Assembly: GCA_035711845.1 (NCBI GenBank)
Contig: DASTBU010000104.1
Span: 1-18,995 of the forward strand
Source of the DNA: DASTBU01 sp035711845
Lineage (GTDB): Bacteria > Acidobacteriota > Vicinamibacteria > Vicinamibacterales > 2-12-FULL-66-21
Length of the DNA stretch: 18,995 nt
Direction of reading: 5' to 3'
Below the pieces are notes generated by a model. It did no database searches. It worked only from the letters and a program-made list of their open reading frames with translations, and was not told the DNA's origin. Positions 1-8,228 of this stretch are shown in pieces (the stretch's first letter is position 1; each line of letters opens with the position of its first letter). The translations under genes were made by a program, and so were the position numbers.

Positions 1-2
1 TT

Positions 3-659
3 CCAGTCACCACGACGATCGCGGACATCGTCGCGGGGTCGCCGTTGGGCATCGAAAGCGACAGACAGGGCGCCTACCTGACCAGCACGGTGAGAAAAGT
101 TGCGCAGGTTCAGTCGACCCTGCTCTCGAATTCCACCGGACACGACTGGAGTCTCACGACGTATTACTCGTCAAAGGGCGGCTTTGTCGATTCGAACAGA
201 ACCGTGTTCTTCGATCTCCGGGAGCAGGTCAACGCCGGCAGCTTCTCGACCCCGTCGCTTGGCACCGACACGAACGGTGCGCCTGTCGAGTTCGGATGGG
301 TAACCGCGCACCTCATCTCGAAGTGCTCGGGGGTCAACGTCGACATGATCAAGATGCCCAATGGCGCAGCGGCGCTGTGTCCCGGTTCGTTCCGATTCCG
401 TTCGCCAAACGGCCAGTGGTACCGGTTCTCGTTTCAGCCTGAGAATTATCCCGACGTCGACCGCTTCAAGGTGACCTGTGTCGCGGCTGACAGCACAGGC
501 TGCAAGGTATGGACGATCTCGCCTTCGGGAACCGTCATCACTGCCGACGATCCGAACCCGAAGAGTCTCAACAAGCTGCTCCTGATCACCGACCAGGGCG
601 AGATTCTCGCGGAGGGGGGCAATTACTACCTGTCATTCTCTATTACGGTTACCCGCTGA
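3..659 (+). CDS. Hypothetical secreted-type protein, 5'-truncated by window edge
   Basis: The frame is open to the left edge of the window, so the true start lies outside; the TTG at 45 is only the first internal start-like codon. The visible C-terminal 218 residues are rich in Ser, Thr, Gly and aromatic residues and contain four cysteines (in the SKCSG, ALCPG, VTCVA and TGCKV contexts). They end in a beta-strand-like YYLSFSITVTR tail. This composition fits an extracytoplasmic beta-sandwich protein, but I recognise no family and assign no function. The TGA stop is at 657-659. Downstream there is no good terminator, only a 65-nt gap and then the antisense mutL remnant, so the two are convergent. 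Coding is supported by the long open frame and sensible composition. Confidence 0.7.
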   Translation, partial: PVTTTIADIVAGSPLGIESDRQGAYLTSTVRKVAQVQSTLLSNSTGHDWSLTTYYSSKGGFVDSNRTVFFDLREQVNAGSFSTPSLGTDTNGAPVEFGWVTAHLISKCSGVNVDMIKMPNGAAALCPGSFRFRSPNGQWYRFSFQPENYPDVDRFKVTCVAADSTGCKVWTISPSGTVITADDPNPKSLNKLLLITDQGEILAEGGNYYLSFSITVTR

Positions 660-724
660 CCGATGTCCCGACGGACGCGGCTCCGCGGCGAAGTGCAGCC
701 CGCGACCGCGCCCGCCGGTCGATT

Positions 725-958
725 TCAGCTCGTCGTGGACATCGTGATCCAGATCCGCCCGAAATTCCGCTCGATCTCGCGCCTCGACATCCCCAGCACC
801 ACCGGACGCCCGTGCGGGCACACGCTCGAGTACGCCGTGCGCGGAGCTCCTCGAGGATGTCGTGCATCCTCTCCAGCGTGAGCGGATAGGTGGCTTTCAC
901 CGGCATGGCACGCCATGGTTACCGCAATCCTGCACAGCGCGTCCTCAGCTATAATTTC
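725..958 (-). pseudogene. mutL: Remnant of the DNA mismatch repair MutL C-terminus, two frameshifts
   Basis: Read on the minus strand, this gives successive pieces of the MutL C-terminal endonuclease/dimerisation domain. The first is DALCRIAVTMACHA (943-902, the ACR-type motif). The second is VKATYPLTLERMHDILEELR (900-841). The third is TAYSSVCPHGRPVVL (from 838, the C-P-H-G-R-P zinc motif), and the last is SRREIERNFGRI (the FxR motif). The first and third pieces share a frame; the second is in another. About two bases are missing at 901 and one at 839-840, so the lesions sum to three and the original frame returns. A TGA stop lies at 727-725. Everything N-terminal (ATPase, transducer and the DQHA motif, roughly 550 residues) is absent, because the M16 gene begins there. 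It cannot be a working repair protein. The motifs are diagnostic, so identity is confident; the order of the decay events is inferred. Confidence 0.85.
950..955 (+). promoter_or_regulatory. Candidate -10 box for the M16 pair
   Basis: A perfect TATAAT sits in an AT-rich island (about 946-970) within GC-rich DNA, some 49 nt upstream of the GTG start at 1004. It predicts transcription starting near 962. No convincing -35 hexamer is present at 16-18 bp spacing. The box overlaps the upstream end of the mutL remnant, so the promoter occupies relic coding DNA. Confidence 0.5.
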
Positions 959-971
959 AATTTTGGAATTG
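958..971. promoter_or_regulatory. Short palindrome over the predicted start of transcription
   Basis: CAATT-TTGG-AATTG is a perfect 5-bp inverted repeat with a 4-nt centre, just after the TATAAT at 950-955 and centred on the predicted transcription start. It could be an operator or a small 5'-UTR hairpin. AT-rich stretches give short palindromes by chance, so this is a weak call. Confidence 0.25.
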
Positions 972-1003
972 CACCACGTCCAAAAAGTGGAAGGAGTGCG
1001 TTC

Positions 1004-2428
1004 GTGCTCAGCAGTAGTTGCCGCGTCGCACTTTTGGCCACCCTGTGTCTCGGTGGCGGTGCGGTTTCGGCACAGCCCCCGGCGGCGCGCACCGTGCCCG
1101 CAGGATCCGATTCGATCCGCATTCCGTTCGACTCCTACACGCTGCCGAACGGCCTCACCGTGATCCTCTCGGTCGATCGTTCGATCCCCACCGTGGCCGT
1201 CAACGTCTGGTATCACGTCGGCTCGAAGAACGAGGCGCCCGGGCGCACGGGGTTCGCGCACCTCTTCGAGCACGTGATGTTCACCGGCTCCGGTCACATT
1301 CCCTACGGCCTGCACGACAAGCTGACGGAAGGTGTCGGTGGCAGCAACAACGGTACGACCGACACCGATCGCACCACGTACTTCGAGACGATGCCGTCGA
1401 ACTATCTCGAGTCGGCCCTGTGGCTCGAGTCCGATCGCATGGGGTTCCTCCTCGATGCGCTCGATCTCGAGAAGCTCAACGCCCAGCGCGACGTCGTCAA
1501 GAACGAGCGTCGTCAGGGGATCGACAACCAACCCTACGGCCGCGCGAACGAGATCCTCGCCGCGGCGACGTACCCCCAATCGCACCCGTACTCGTGGAGC
1601 ACGATTGGCAGCATGGAGGACCTCTCGGCCGCGTCGGAGCAGGACGTCAAGGACTTCTTCCGCCTCTACTACGCTCCGAACAACGCCTACCTCGCGATCG
1701 TGGGTGATTTCGATCCGGCGCAGGCGAAGGGATGGGTCGCGAGGTACTTCGAAGACATCCCGAAAGGCAAGTCCATCACGCGGCCGACCGCGCCGCCGGT
1801 CGCACTCGAGGCAGAGAAGCGGCTGGTGTACGAGGATCGCGTACAGGTCCCGCGTTTGTACGTGCAGTGGCCCACGGTGGGCGTCCATCACGACGACCAG
1901 TTCGCGCTCGACATCCTGGGCGCAATCCTTTCCGGGCCCCGGACAGCACGGCTCACGAAGGCGCTTGTCTACGACACCCAGGCCGCGAGCGCGCTGTTCG
2001 CACGCCAGTCATCGAACGAAGGCGCCGGCGAGTTCCTCATGGTCATCACGCCGCGTCCGGGGCACACGCTCACGGAGCTGGAGCAGGCCGCTGACGACAT
2101 CATCGCGAAGCTCGCGGCGGAGGGACCCACTGCCGAGGAGATGCAGAAGGCGACGGCCGGCGAGGAGTTGGCGTTCGTCCGTGGACTCGAATCGAACCTC
2201 GGCAAAGCCATGCGGCTGGCGAGCGGCGCGGGCTACTTCGGTGATCCCGGGCACTTCAGGCAGGAGTACGAGAAAACGCTGGGCGTCACGGCCGATGACG
2301 TCACGCGTGTCGCGAACAGATATCTGACGCGCGGGCGAGTCGTGCTGAGTATCGTGCCAATTGGCAAACCGGATCTGGCTTCGAAGCCTGCGGAGAGCAA
2401 GAGGGTGACGGGCGAGGCGACGCGATGA
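1004..2428 (+). CDS. M16 family zinc peptidase, catalytic subunit
   Basis: A pitrilysin-type (M16B) metalloprotease of 474 residues, predicted to be periplasmic. GTG at 1004 is chosen because a GGAAGGAG ribosome site (989-996) precedes it by 7 nt and because it gives a clean signal peptide (residues about 1-23, ending AVSAQ). An upstream in-frame start would add a basic tail with no signal character. The inverted zinc motif is intact: H86-L-F-E89-H90 in RTGFAHLFEHVMF, with the third ligand E168 in VVKNERRQ, the usual distance. The second, inactive M16 half follows (about 215-440). Its stop overlaps the next gene's start (ATGA at 2425-2428), so the two are translationally coupled. In known bacterial M16B pairs the zinc subunit forms a heterodimer with a motif-less partner, which is what the next gene encodes. 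The substrate is unknown. Confidence 0.93.
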   Translation: MLSSSCRVALLATLCLGGGAVSAQPPAARTVPAGSDSIRIPFDSYTLPNGLTVILSVDRSIPTVAVNVWYHVGSKNEAPGRTGFAHLFEHVMFTGSGHIPYGLHDKLTEGVGGSNNGTTDTDRTTYFETMPSNYLESALWLESDRMGFLLDALDLEKLNAQRDVVKNERRQGIDNQPYGRANEILAAATYPQSHPYSWSTIGSMEDLSAASEQDVKDFFRLYYAPNNAYLAIVGDFDPAQAKGWVARYFEDIPKGKSITRPTAPPVALEAEKRLVYEDRVQVPRLYVQWPTVGVHHDDQFALDILGAILSGPRTARLTKALVYDTQAASALFARQSSNEGAGEFLMVITPRPGHTLTELEQAADDIIAKLAAEGPTAEEMQKATAGEELAFVRGLESNLGKAMRLASGAGYFGDPGHFRQEYEKTLGVTADDVTRVANRYLTRGRVVLSIVPIGKPDLASKPAESKRVTGEATR

Positions 2429-3876
2429 GGCAGGGGATCTCACGTCTCGTGATCTCCGCGTGCGCGCTCCTGGTCGCGCCGGCGGCGGCACAGCAGGTTC
2501 TGGACCGTACACAGCCTCCACTCCCCGGCAAGGCGCCTGAGCTCCGGGTCCCTGCATGGACGAAAACCACGTTGGCGAACGGTGCGGATCTGATCGTGTC
2601 GGAGAAGCACGACCTGCCGCTCGTGTCGTTCAGCCTCACGTTCCTCGGTGGCGCCAACCAGTTCGAGCCCTCCAGCCGCACCGGGCTCGCCAGCATCACG
2701 GCCGCGATGCTGAGCGAGGGCACGACGACGAGGGATGGGGATGCGCTGTCGAACGCGCTGCAGCTTCTGGGGACGTCGGTGGCTGCGTCGATCGGCGGCG
2801 AGAGCGGATCGATGAGCTTCGTGTCCACGACGGGCAGGTTCGACCAGACGCTGGCCGTCCTCGCCGACATGCTGCTGAACCCGACCTTCCCGGCCGCATC
2901 GCTCGAACGGATGCGAGGGCAGCGGCTGGTTGCGCTAGAGCAGGGCAAGGCGCAGCCCGGCTTCATCGCGAGCCGGGTCTATCCCCGCGTGCTCTATGGG
3001 ACCGAGCATCCGTACGGACGCTTCACGACCGAAGACGCCATCAAGGCGATCGCCCGCGACGATGTGGTCGCTCTCCACAAGGCCTACTATCAGCCTGGCC
3101 GCGCGCTCGTGACGATCGTCGGTGACGTGAAGACCGCGGACGTGAAGACGATCGTGGAAAAGACGCTCGCGGCCTGGCCGCGCGGCGGAGAACGACCTTC
3201 ATTCGAATATCCCGCGTTGCCGGCGCGCGAACAGACGGCGATCTACCTGGTCGACAAGCCGGGGGCCGCGCAGAGCAGCGTGTCGATCGGCCATCCGGGC
3301 CCGCCACGCAGCACCCCAGACTTCTTCGCGCTGCAGGTCATGAACACGATGCTCGGCGGCATGTTTCAGTCGCGCCTCAACGCCAACATCCGCGAAGAGA
3401 AGGGCTACAGCTACGGCGTCGGCTCGGGGTTCAGCTACGGCAAGGGCCCCGGCGCATTCACGGCTGACGGCGATGTCGTGAGCGACAAGACCGACGAGGC
3501 GCTCATCGAGTTCATGAAGGAGTTGAAGGGGATTCTCGGCGCGCGCCCGGTGACCGACGACGAGCTCGAGACGGCGAAGCAGTCACTGATCCAGCGGCTC
3601 CCGTCCGCCTTCGCATCGGTGGCCGGTACCAACAACGCGCTCACCACCCTCTGGCTCCAAGGGCTTTCCGAGGACTACTACCAGCAGTACGCAAAGGCGG
3701 TTGCGGCGGTCACCAAAGAGGATGTGCTGCGCGTGGCGAAGCAGCACATCCACCTCGACCGCCTCGCGATTGTCATCGTCGGAGACCGCGCGTCGATCGA
3801 GATGCCGCTGAAGGCAACGGGTCTCGCACCGATCACCATCCTGGATACCGAGGGCCGGCCCGAAGGCGCGAGATAG
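2425..3876 (+). CDS. M16 family peptidase-like subunit lacking the zinc motif
   Basis: The 483-residue partner of the upstream M16 peptidase, starting at ATG inside the ATGA overlap. A signal peptide is visible (residues about 1-23, ending PAAAQQ). Where the catalytic subunit has HLFEH, this protein reads S90-I-T-A-A, so it cannot bind zinc. It keeps the second-half features used by motif-less M16B subunits to position substrate: a glycine-rich stretch and an Arg/Tyr pair, R323 and Y328 in REEKGYSYG. The best reading is that it supplies the R/Y half of a heterodimeric periplasmic peptidase. It has the normal length for the family and shows no damage. No terminator is evident in the 147 nt before dsbD. 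Confidence 0.92.
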   Translation: MRQGISRLVISACALLVAPAAAQQVLDRTQPPLPGKAPELRVPAWTKTTLANGADLIVSEKHDLPLVSFSLTFLGGANQFEPSSRTGLASITAAMLSEGTTTRDGDALSNALQLLGTSVAASIGGESGSMSFVSTTGRFDQTLAVLADMLLNPTFPAASLERMRGQRLVALEQGKAQPGFIASRVYPRVLYGTEHPYGRFTTEDAIKAIARDDVVALHKAYYQPGRALVTIVGDVKTADVKTIVEKTLAAWPRGGERPSFEYPALPAREQTAIYLVDKPGAAQSSVSIGHPGPPRSTPDFFALQVMNTMLGGMFQSRLNANIREEKGYSYGVGSGFSYGKGPGAFTADGDVVSDKTDEALIEFMKELKGILGARPVTDDELETAKQSLIQRLPSAFASVAGTNNALTTLWLQGLSEDYYQQYAKAVAAVTKEDVLRVAKQHIHLDRLAIVIVGDRASIEMPLKATGLAPITILDTEGRPEGAR

Positions 3877-4023
3877 CAGACTTCCCCCGGAATAGCGCGC
3901 GCGCCTGCCGTGTTAACCAAAGAAGGGGAGACACGCGCCCGCGAAGACGGCTGTGGCCTCGCTGCAGTGCTACCATGAATTGTGCCGGTTTCCTGGCGTT
4001 CTCACACGACTCGGCCGCCTGAT

Positions 4024-5931
4024 ATGCAGCTCTCTACGATGAGACGCGCGGCTCTCGCGCTGTTGCTGCTCTTCGGTCCCGTGCTGTGGCCGGGTCTGAC
4101 GTCCGCGCAGATCGAGAACCCGGTCAAGTGGTCGCTGGCTGAAGGGCCGACGAACGTCGCGCCCGGCGCCCCATTCGAGCTCGCGTTGACCGCCAGGATC
4201 GACCCAGGCTGGCACTTGTACTCGATCACTCAGCCGCCGGGCGGGCCGATCCAGACGCGGATCACGATTCCTGCAGATCAGCCGTTCGGCCTCGCCGCTG
4301 CGCCGGCCGGTCCCGCGCCCACGAAGCAGTTCGATCCCAACTTCTCCATGGAAACGGAGTGGTATGACGAAGCGGCCACGTTCAGGCTTCCGATCGTCGC
4401 CGCTCCCGGCACGCCCGCTGGACTGCACCGCGTCGAAGTACACGTTCGCTTCCAGACCTGCAACGATCGCCTCTGTATGCCGCCGAGAACCGAAAAGCTC
4501 GCGGCGCAGGTCACCGTCGTGGGCGGAGCCGAGGCGGGCGTGGGTCCCGGGGCTTCCGACGTGGCGCCGCCGGCTCCTCAACCTGCCGCGATTCCTGTCG
4601 CCGCCCCTGTTGGCTCGGCCAATCTCTGGAGCTTCATCTGGCTCGCGATGACAGTCGGTGCGCTGTCGCTGCTGACGCCGTGCGTGTTTCCGATGGTGCC
4701 CATCACGGTCTCGTACTTCACGAACCATGCAGCGGGCAGCCGAAGCGCCGCCGTCGGCAACGCGCTCGTCTACTCGTTCGGCATCATCCTGACGTTCACC
4801 GCGCTCGGCATGGTGCTCGCCCTCGTCGTTGGCGCCTCGGGGCTGAACAGCTTCGCGGCCAATCCCTGGATCAACCTGCTCATCACGGCGATCTTCCTCG
4901 GGTTCGCGATGAACCTGTTCGGCGCGTACGAGCTGACCCCGCCGGCCTCGCTGCTGACCCGGCTCGACGCGCTCACGCGGAGGGAGGGCGGCAGCCGCTT
5001 CGTCGGCACGCTTCTCATGGGGCTGACGTTCACGCTGACGTCGTTCACCTGCACGGCGCCCTTCGTCGGGACGCTGCTGGTCATGGCGTCACAGGGCAGC
5101 TGGAAGTGGCCGCTGCTCGGGATGATCGCCTTCTCCAGCGTGTTCGCGCTCCCGTTCTTCGTGCTCGCGCTGCTGCCGCAGTTCGTGGCGAAGCTGCCGC
5201 GCTCGGGTGGCTGGCTCAATGCCGTCAAGGTGTCGATGGGCTTCATCGAGGTGGCGGCCGCGATGAAGTTTCTTTCGAACGTGGACTTGATTTGGGGATG
5301 GGACATCTTCACCCGCGACGCCGTCCTGGCGATCTGGATTGCGCTCGGTGTGCTGCTGTGTCTGTACCTGATCGGCTCCTACCGGCTGCCTCACGACTCG
5401 ACGGCGGATCGCATCGGCGCGTGGAGGCTCGGCGCCGCCATCACCTCTCTCGCGATCACCATTTATCTCGTCACCGGTCTGTTCGGGAGCCGGCTGGGCG
5501 AGATCGAGGCCTTCCTGCCTCCGGCTGCCGGCGCCGACTCGGCGCAAACAGGTGCGGGCACGCTGGAAGGAGAGCTCGGCTGGATCGTCAACGACTACGA
5601 TCAGGCGCTCGCGACCGCTGTCCGCGAGCGGCGGTTGATGCTGATCGACTTCACCGGCTACACCTGCACGAACTGCCGCTGGATGGAAGCGAACATGTTT
5701 CCCAGGCCCGACGTCCGCGGCGAGCTCGAGCGCTTCGTGCGCGTGAAGCTGTATACGGATGGCGACGGGGAGAAGTACGAGAAGCACCAGAAGTTCCAGG
5801 CCGACACGTTCGGCACGGTGGCGCTGCCCTTCTACGCCGTCATGTCCAGCGACGGCCGGCCGCTCGCGACATACCCGGGCCTCACGCGCGATTCGGCCGA
5901 GTTCCTCGCGTTTCTGCGAGGGGCCAACTGA
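4024..5931 (+). CDS. dsbD: Thiol:disulfide interchange protein DsbD
   Basis: An inner-membrane electron carrier that moves reducing power from cytoplasmic thioredoxin to periplasmic thiol proteins. All three DsbD modules are present in about 635 residues. After a signal peptide comes the N-terminal periplasmic domain, with C146 and C151 in TCNDRLCMPP. The multi-helix membrane domain follows (about 200-500), with C220 in LTPCVFPMVP and C343 in SFTCTAPFVG. The C-terminal thioredoxin domain has C548-T-N-C551 in GYTCTNCRWMEANMF. All six redox cysteines are conserved. Start choice is uncertain: ATG 4024 and ATG 4039 both give signal peptides (MRRAALALLLLFGPVL begins at 4039), and neither has a strong ribosome site. 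A GTG at 3982 would add a non-signal extension. The stop codon is embedded in the R1 inverted repeat. It lies downstream of and co-directional with the M16 pair. Confidence 0.93.
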   Translation: MQLSTMRRAALALLLLFGPVLWPGLTSAQIENPVKWSLAEGPTNVAPGAPFELALTARIDPGWHLYSITQPPGGPIQTRITIPADQPFGLAAAPAGPAPTKQFDPNFSMETEWYDEAATFRLPIVAAPGTPAGLHRVEVHVRFQTCNDRLCMPPRTEKLAAQVTVVGGAEAGVGPGASDVAPPAPQPAAIPVAAPVGSANLWSFIWLAMTVGALSLLTPCVFPMVPITVSYFTNHAAGSRSAAVGNALVYSFGIILTFTALGMVLALVVGASGLNSFAANPWINLLITAIFLGFAMNLFGAYELTPPASLLTRLDALTRREGGSRFVGTLLMGLTFTLTSFTCTAPFVGTLLVMASQGSWKWPLLGMIAFSSVFALPFFVLALLPQFVAKLPRSGGWLNAVKVSMGFIEVAAAMKFLSNVDLIWGWDIFTRDAVLAIWIALGVLLCLYLIGSYRLPHDSTADRIGAWRLGAAITSLAITIYLVTGLFGSRLGEIEAFLPPAAGADSAQTGAGTLEGELGWIVNDYDQALATAVRERRLMLIDFTGYTCTNCRWMEANMFPRPDVRGELERFVRVKLYTDGDGEKYEKHQKFQADTFGTVALPFYAVMSSDGRPLATYPGLTRDSAEFLAFLRGAN

Positions 5932-6006
5932 GTGCTGAAGGCTGAATGCTGAATGCTGAATGCGAATGCTGAATGTCAGCCTTCAGCCCTCAGCCTTCAG
6001 CACTCA
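5929..6006. repeat. R1: heptamer repeat block forming a 17-bp perfect inverted repeat
   Basis: The left half is GCTGAAG followed by three GCTGAAT units, one 6-nt GCGAAT and another GCTGAAT (5934-5974). The right half is CAGCCTT, CAGCCCT, CAGCCTT, CAGCACT (5977-6004). The outer arms TGAGTGCTGAAGGCTGA (5929-5945) and its exact complement (5990-6006) pair over 17 bp with a loop of about 44 nt. Each arm carries the TGA stop of the gene running into it: dsbD on plus and the 6004-7869 gene on minus. It may act as a two-way 3'-end hairpin or terminator. There is no T-tract, so classical intrinsic termination is not shown. Confidence 0.9.
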
Positions 6007-7869
6007 TCTGATTCGTAGGTTTTGGCCCTTCTGTTCTCCCGCACCCAGCGGAACGCGCAAGGCGGTGTTCTCGAGCTGTTCGAGGAAGGCGGGGTCGCCC
6101 CAGGCGCCAGGGTCCGGATCCATGACCGGCGCGAGACGGTATTCGCCTGGCGGCAGGTTGCGGAACGTGAAGCGGCCGTCGGTGCCGGGCCGCTGCGAGG
6201 AGATGCGCCGCGAGCCCGGCGTCCAGAATTCGCGTTCCGCGGGATAGACGATGACGGTGTAAGCCGGCGCGGGTTGACCCCGCTCGTCCACGATTGTTCC
6301 GGTGAGCTCCGACTGGCGATCCCTGAACGTGAGGATCGCGCCGCCGATTGGCTCGGCCTTCACCTCGATCGGGAAATCCAGCGTGTCCTGGCCCGAGATC
6401 ACCGACGATGCGAGCGTCCATCCCTGGAGGCCGCCGGTCGCCGTGATTCGATAGCGTCCAGGCACCACGCTGGTGATGGTGAACCTGCCGTTCGCGTCCG
6501 CGACTCCGGCGGCTGAGAGCGCGATCCCGCGCGCCGGTCCGATCGTGTCGGCCGGGGAGGCGGCCACCCGAACCCGCGACAGATCCGATGGCATCGGCGT
6601 GGTCCCCTCGAACACAAGCCGGCCGCTCAGGGTGATGCCGGGCTGCAGCGTCAGCACCAGATCCGAGACGTTCCGGCCGTCCACGGATACCTCGGTCGAT
6701 GCCCACAGACGTCCCGTATCGGACAAGGCCGCCCGCCCGCCCCGGCCGATCGCTCCACCGCCGCGCCCTCCTCGGCCGGGAGCTCCCATCGTCGCGCGAG
6801 CGACCAGCAGGTAGCGCCCGGGCGCGACGTTCGGGATCCGGAAGCGACCGTCGGCGTCTGGCCGCGAGGATCCGCCGCCGATGCTCGGCAGCGCTTCACC
6901 GAGATTGACGAGCGATACCTGGATGTTCCGCGCGGCTTCACCCGTGGATGAGACGACGACTCCTTCCACGCGCGCAATGGGCACCAGCTGCAGCGAGAAG
7001 TCGATGCCCATCTTTTCTTCGCCGGCTCCGACCGTCACCCTCGCCGCGCTGCCCGGCGCGGTCGTGCCAGGGTAGTACACCGGCGCGTATCCCTCGACGG
7101 ATTCATCCGTCGGGAGCCGTGATTCCAGCTCGGGGGCGATGCGCCCGACCTTCGTCTGCAGTGCCTCGACCCGCTCTGCGAGTGCCTCCGCCCGGTCCAT
7201 GGCCCCGGCAACTTCCAGAGCTTGAAGGGCAGCGGCCGGTGCGAAACTCGTCGAGTTGCGCGGCGTGGCTGCAACTACATAATCGCCAGGCTGGAGACCG
7301 TAGATGCGGTAGACGCCACGGTCGTCGGTCGAATCGCTGCCAGCCTGCTGCATCGTCGGCTGCCCGCCTTGCGTCGTGTGGCGAAGCACGCGCACCTGCG
7401 TGCCCGGGATCGCCTCGCCCTGCTCGTCCTGGATGGTTCCGGTGATGACACCCCCGCGCGGGAGTTGAAGCTGGATGTCGACCTTCTGCCCCTCGCCGAT
7501 CTGGATCGGCGTGCCAGGGCTGTCCGGGCGCCGCTGTCCATAGCTGACGTTGGCGTGGCCGGGCTTCGAGACACGGACGGAGAAGCGTCCAGCAGGCAGC
7601 CCGGCGAACCCGAATCGGCCCAATTCGTCGGTGGCTGTCGTTCGCCCTCCCCGCAGTTCGGCCGCCGAAATCGACACGCGCGCTTTCCGTGCAGGGTGGC
7701 CTGAACCGGCGACGGTGACGGTCCCTGAAATGCTCGCCGTGCCCGTCACATCCTGCGCCCGCGCCAGCCCGTCGCGTTGTGGCACAGCCTGAGCCTGCGC
7801 CGCCACGGGTCCGGCATCGAGGAGACTCGCCGCAACGAAGAGCAGGGGGGCGATCAGCAGGCGTGGCAT
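6004..7869 (-). CDS. Secreted protein with about five carboxypeptidase-regulatory-like domains
   Basis: A protein of about 621 residues with a signal peptide (residues 1-24, ending PVAAQA). Repeated prealbumin/Ig-like beta-sandwich modules of the CarboxypepD_reg type follow, each with the pattern G-x-V or G-x-I, then an A/P-A or G-x-x-V segment, then D-x-x-G-x-F and G-x-Y or G-x-F-x-V. They lie roughly at residues 45-110, 118-185, 285-365, 405-490 and 520-600. A charged helical insert (about 205-245, LQALEVAGAMDRAEALAERV) and a flexible Gly/Arg-rich linker (GRGGRGGGAIGRGGR) interrupt the array. No catalytic residues or TonB-dependent barrel are present, so it is probably a structural or carbohydrate/protein-binding surface protein. 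ATG at 7869 lacks a good ribosome site. Its upstream DNA is R2, and the two-component genes lie further upstream on the same strand. The stop lies in the right arm of R1. Confidence 0.82.
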   Translation of the reverse strand: MPRLLIAPLLFVAASLLDAGPVAAQAQAVPQRDGLARAQDVTGTASISGTVTVAGSGHPARKARVSISAAELRGGRTTATDELGRFGFAGLPAGRFSVRVSKPGHANVSYGQRRPDSPGTPIQIGEGQKVDIQLQLPRGGVITGTIQDEQGEAIPGTQVRVLRHTTQGGQPTMQQAGSDSTDDRGVYRIYGLQPGDYVVAATPRNSTSFAPAAALQALEVAGAMDRAEALAERVEALQTKVGRIAPELESRLPTDESVEGYAPVYYPGTTAPGSAARVTVGAGEEKMGIDFSLQLVPIARVEGVVVSSTGEAARNIQVSLVNLGEALPSIGGGSSRPDADGRFRIPNVAPGRYLLVARATMGAPGRGGRGGGAIGRGGRAALSDTGRLWASTEVSVDGRNVSDLVLTLQPGITLSGRLVFEGTTPMPSDLSRVRVAASPADTIGPARGIALSAAGVADANGRFTITSVVPGRYRITATGGLQGWTLASSVISGQDTLDFPIEVKAEPIGGAILTFRDRQSELTGTIVDERGQPAPAYTVIVYPAEREFWTPGSRRISSQRPGTDGRFTFRNLPPGEYRLAPVMDPDPGAWGDPAFLEQLENTALRVPLGAGEQKGQNLRIR

Positions 7870-7905
7870 ATGTCTGTTAGACGCCTCAGTGGGGACGACT
7901 GTTTA

Positions 7906-8217
7906 GTCCCTGGTCCCTTGGTCGCTGGTCCTTGGTCCCTGGTCCGGGTCCCGCGTCCCCGGTCCCGTCCCCGGTCCCGAGTCCCGAGTCCCGGAGTCCC
8001 GGGGTCCCGAGTCCCGAGTCCCGGAGTCCCGGGGTCCGGGGTCCCGAGCCCCGAGCCCCGAGTCCCGGAGTCCCGAGCCCCGAGCCCCGAGCCCCGAGTC
8101 CCGGAGTCCCGAGCCCCGAGCCCCGAGTCCCGCGTCCCGCGTCCCGCGTCCCGCGTCCCGAGTCCCGAGCCCCGAGCCCCGAGCCCCGAGCCCCGAGCCC
8201 CGCGTCCCGCGTCCCGA
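7906..8217. repeat. R2: long GTCCCGA/GAGCCCC heptamer block
   Basis: About 312 bp made almost wholly of 7-nt words with a few 8-nt slips. It opens with a GGTCCCT-like section (7911-7970), passes to a GTCCCGA/GTCCCGG section, and then to runs of GCCCCGA and GTCCCGC. Because 7 is not a multiple of 3, all frames stay open and give false Pro/Arg/Ser-rich ORFs. It fills the 359-nt gap between the response regulator stop (8229) and the 7869 start, ending 11 nt beyond the regulator stop. It shares word type and block order with R7. Confidence 0.92.
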
Positions 8218-8228
8218 TCGCGCTCGCC

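Noticed and set aside
660..724. Possible terminator after the first gene
   Set aside because: Only a 5-bp GC stem (CGCGG-CT-CCGCG) with a 2-nt loop and no T-tract; too weak to call.
725..1891. 388-residue minus-strand ORF
   Set aside because: From about 960 upward it is antisense to the clearly real M16 gene and its product is Arg-rich shadow sequence. Only its last part (725-958) has meaning, as the mutL remnant.
4680..5945. 421-residue plus-strand ORF inside dsbD
   Set aside because: Out-of-frame reading of the DsbD membrane domain. Its Arg/His-rich product has no hydrophobic segments.
7906..8217. CRISPR-like array
   Set aside because: Units are 7 nt and contiguous, with no unique spacers of constant length and no cas genes nearby.
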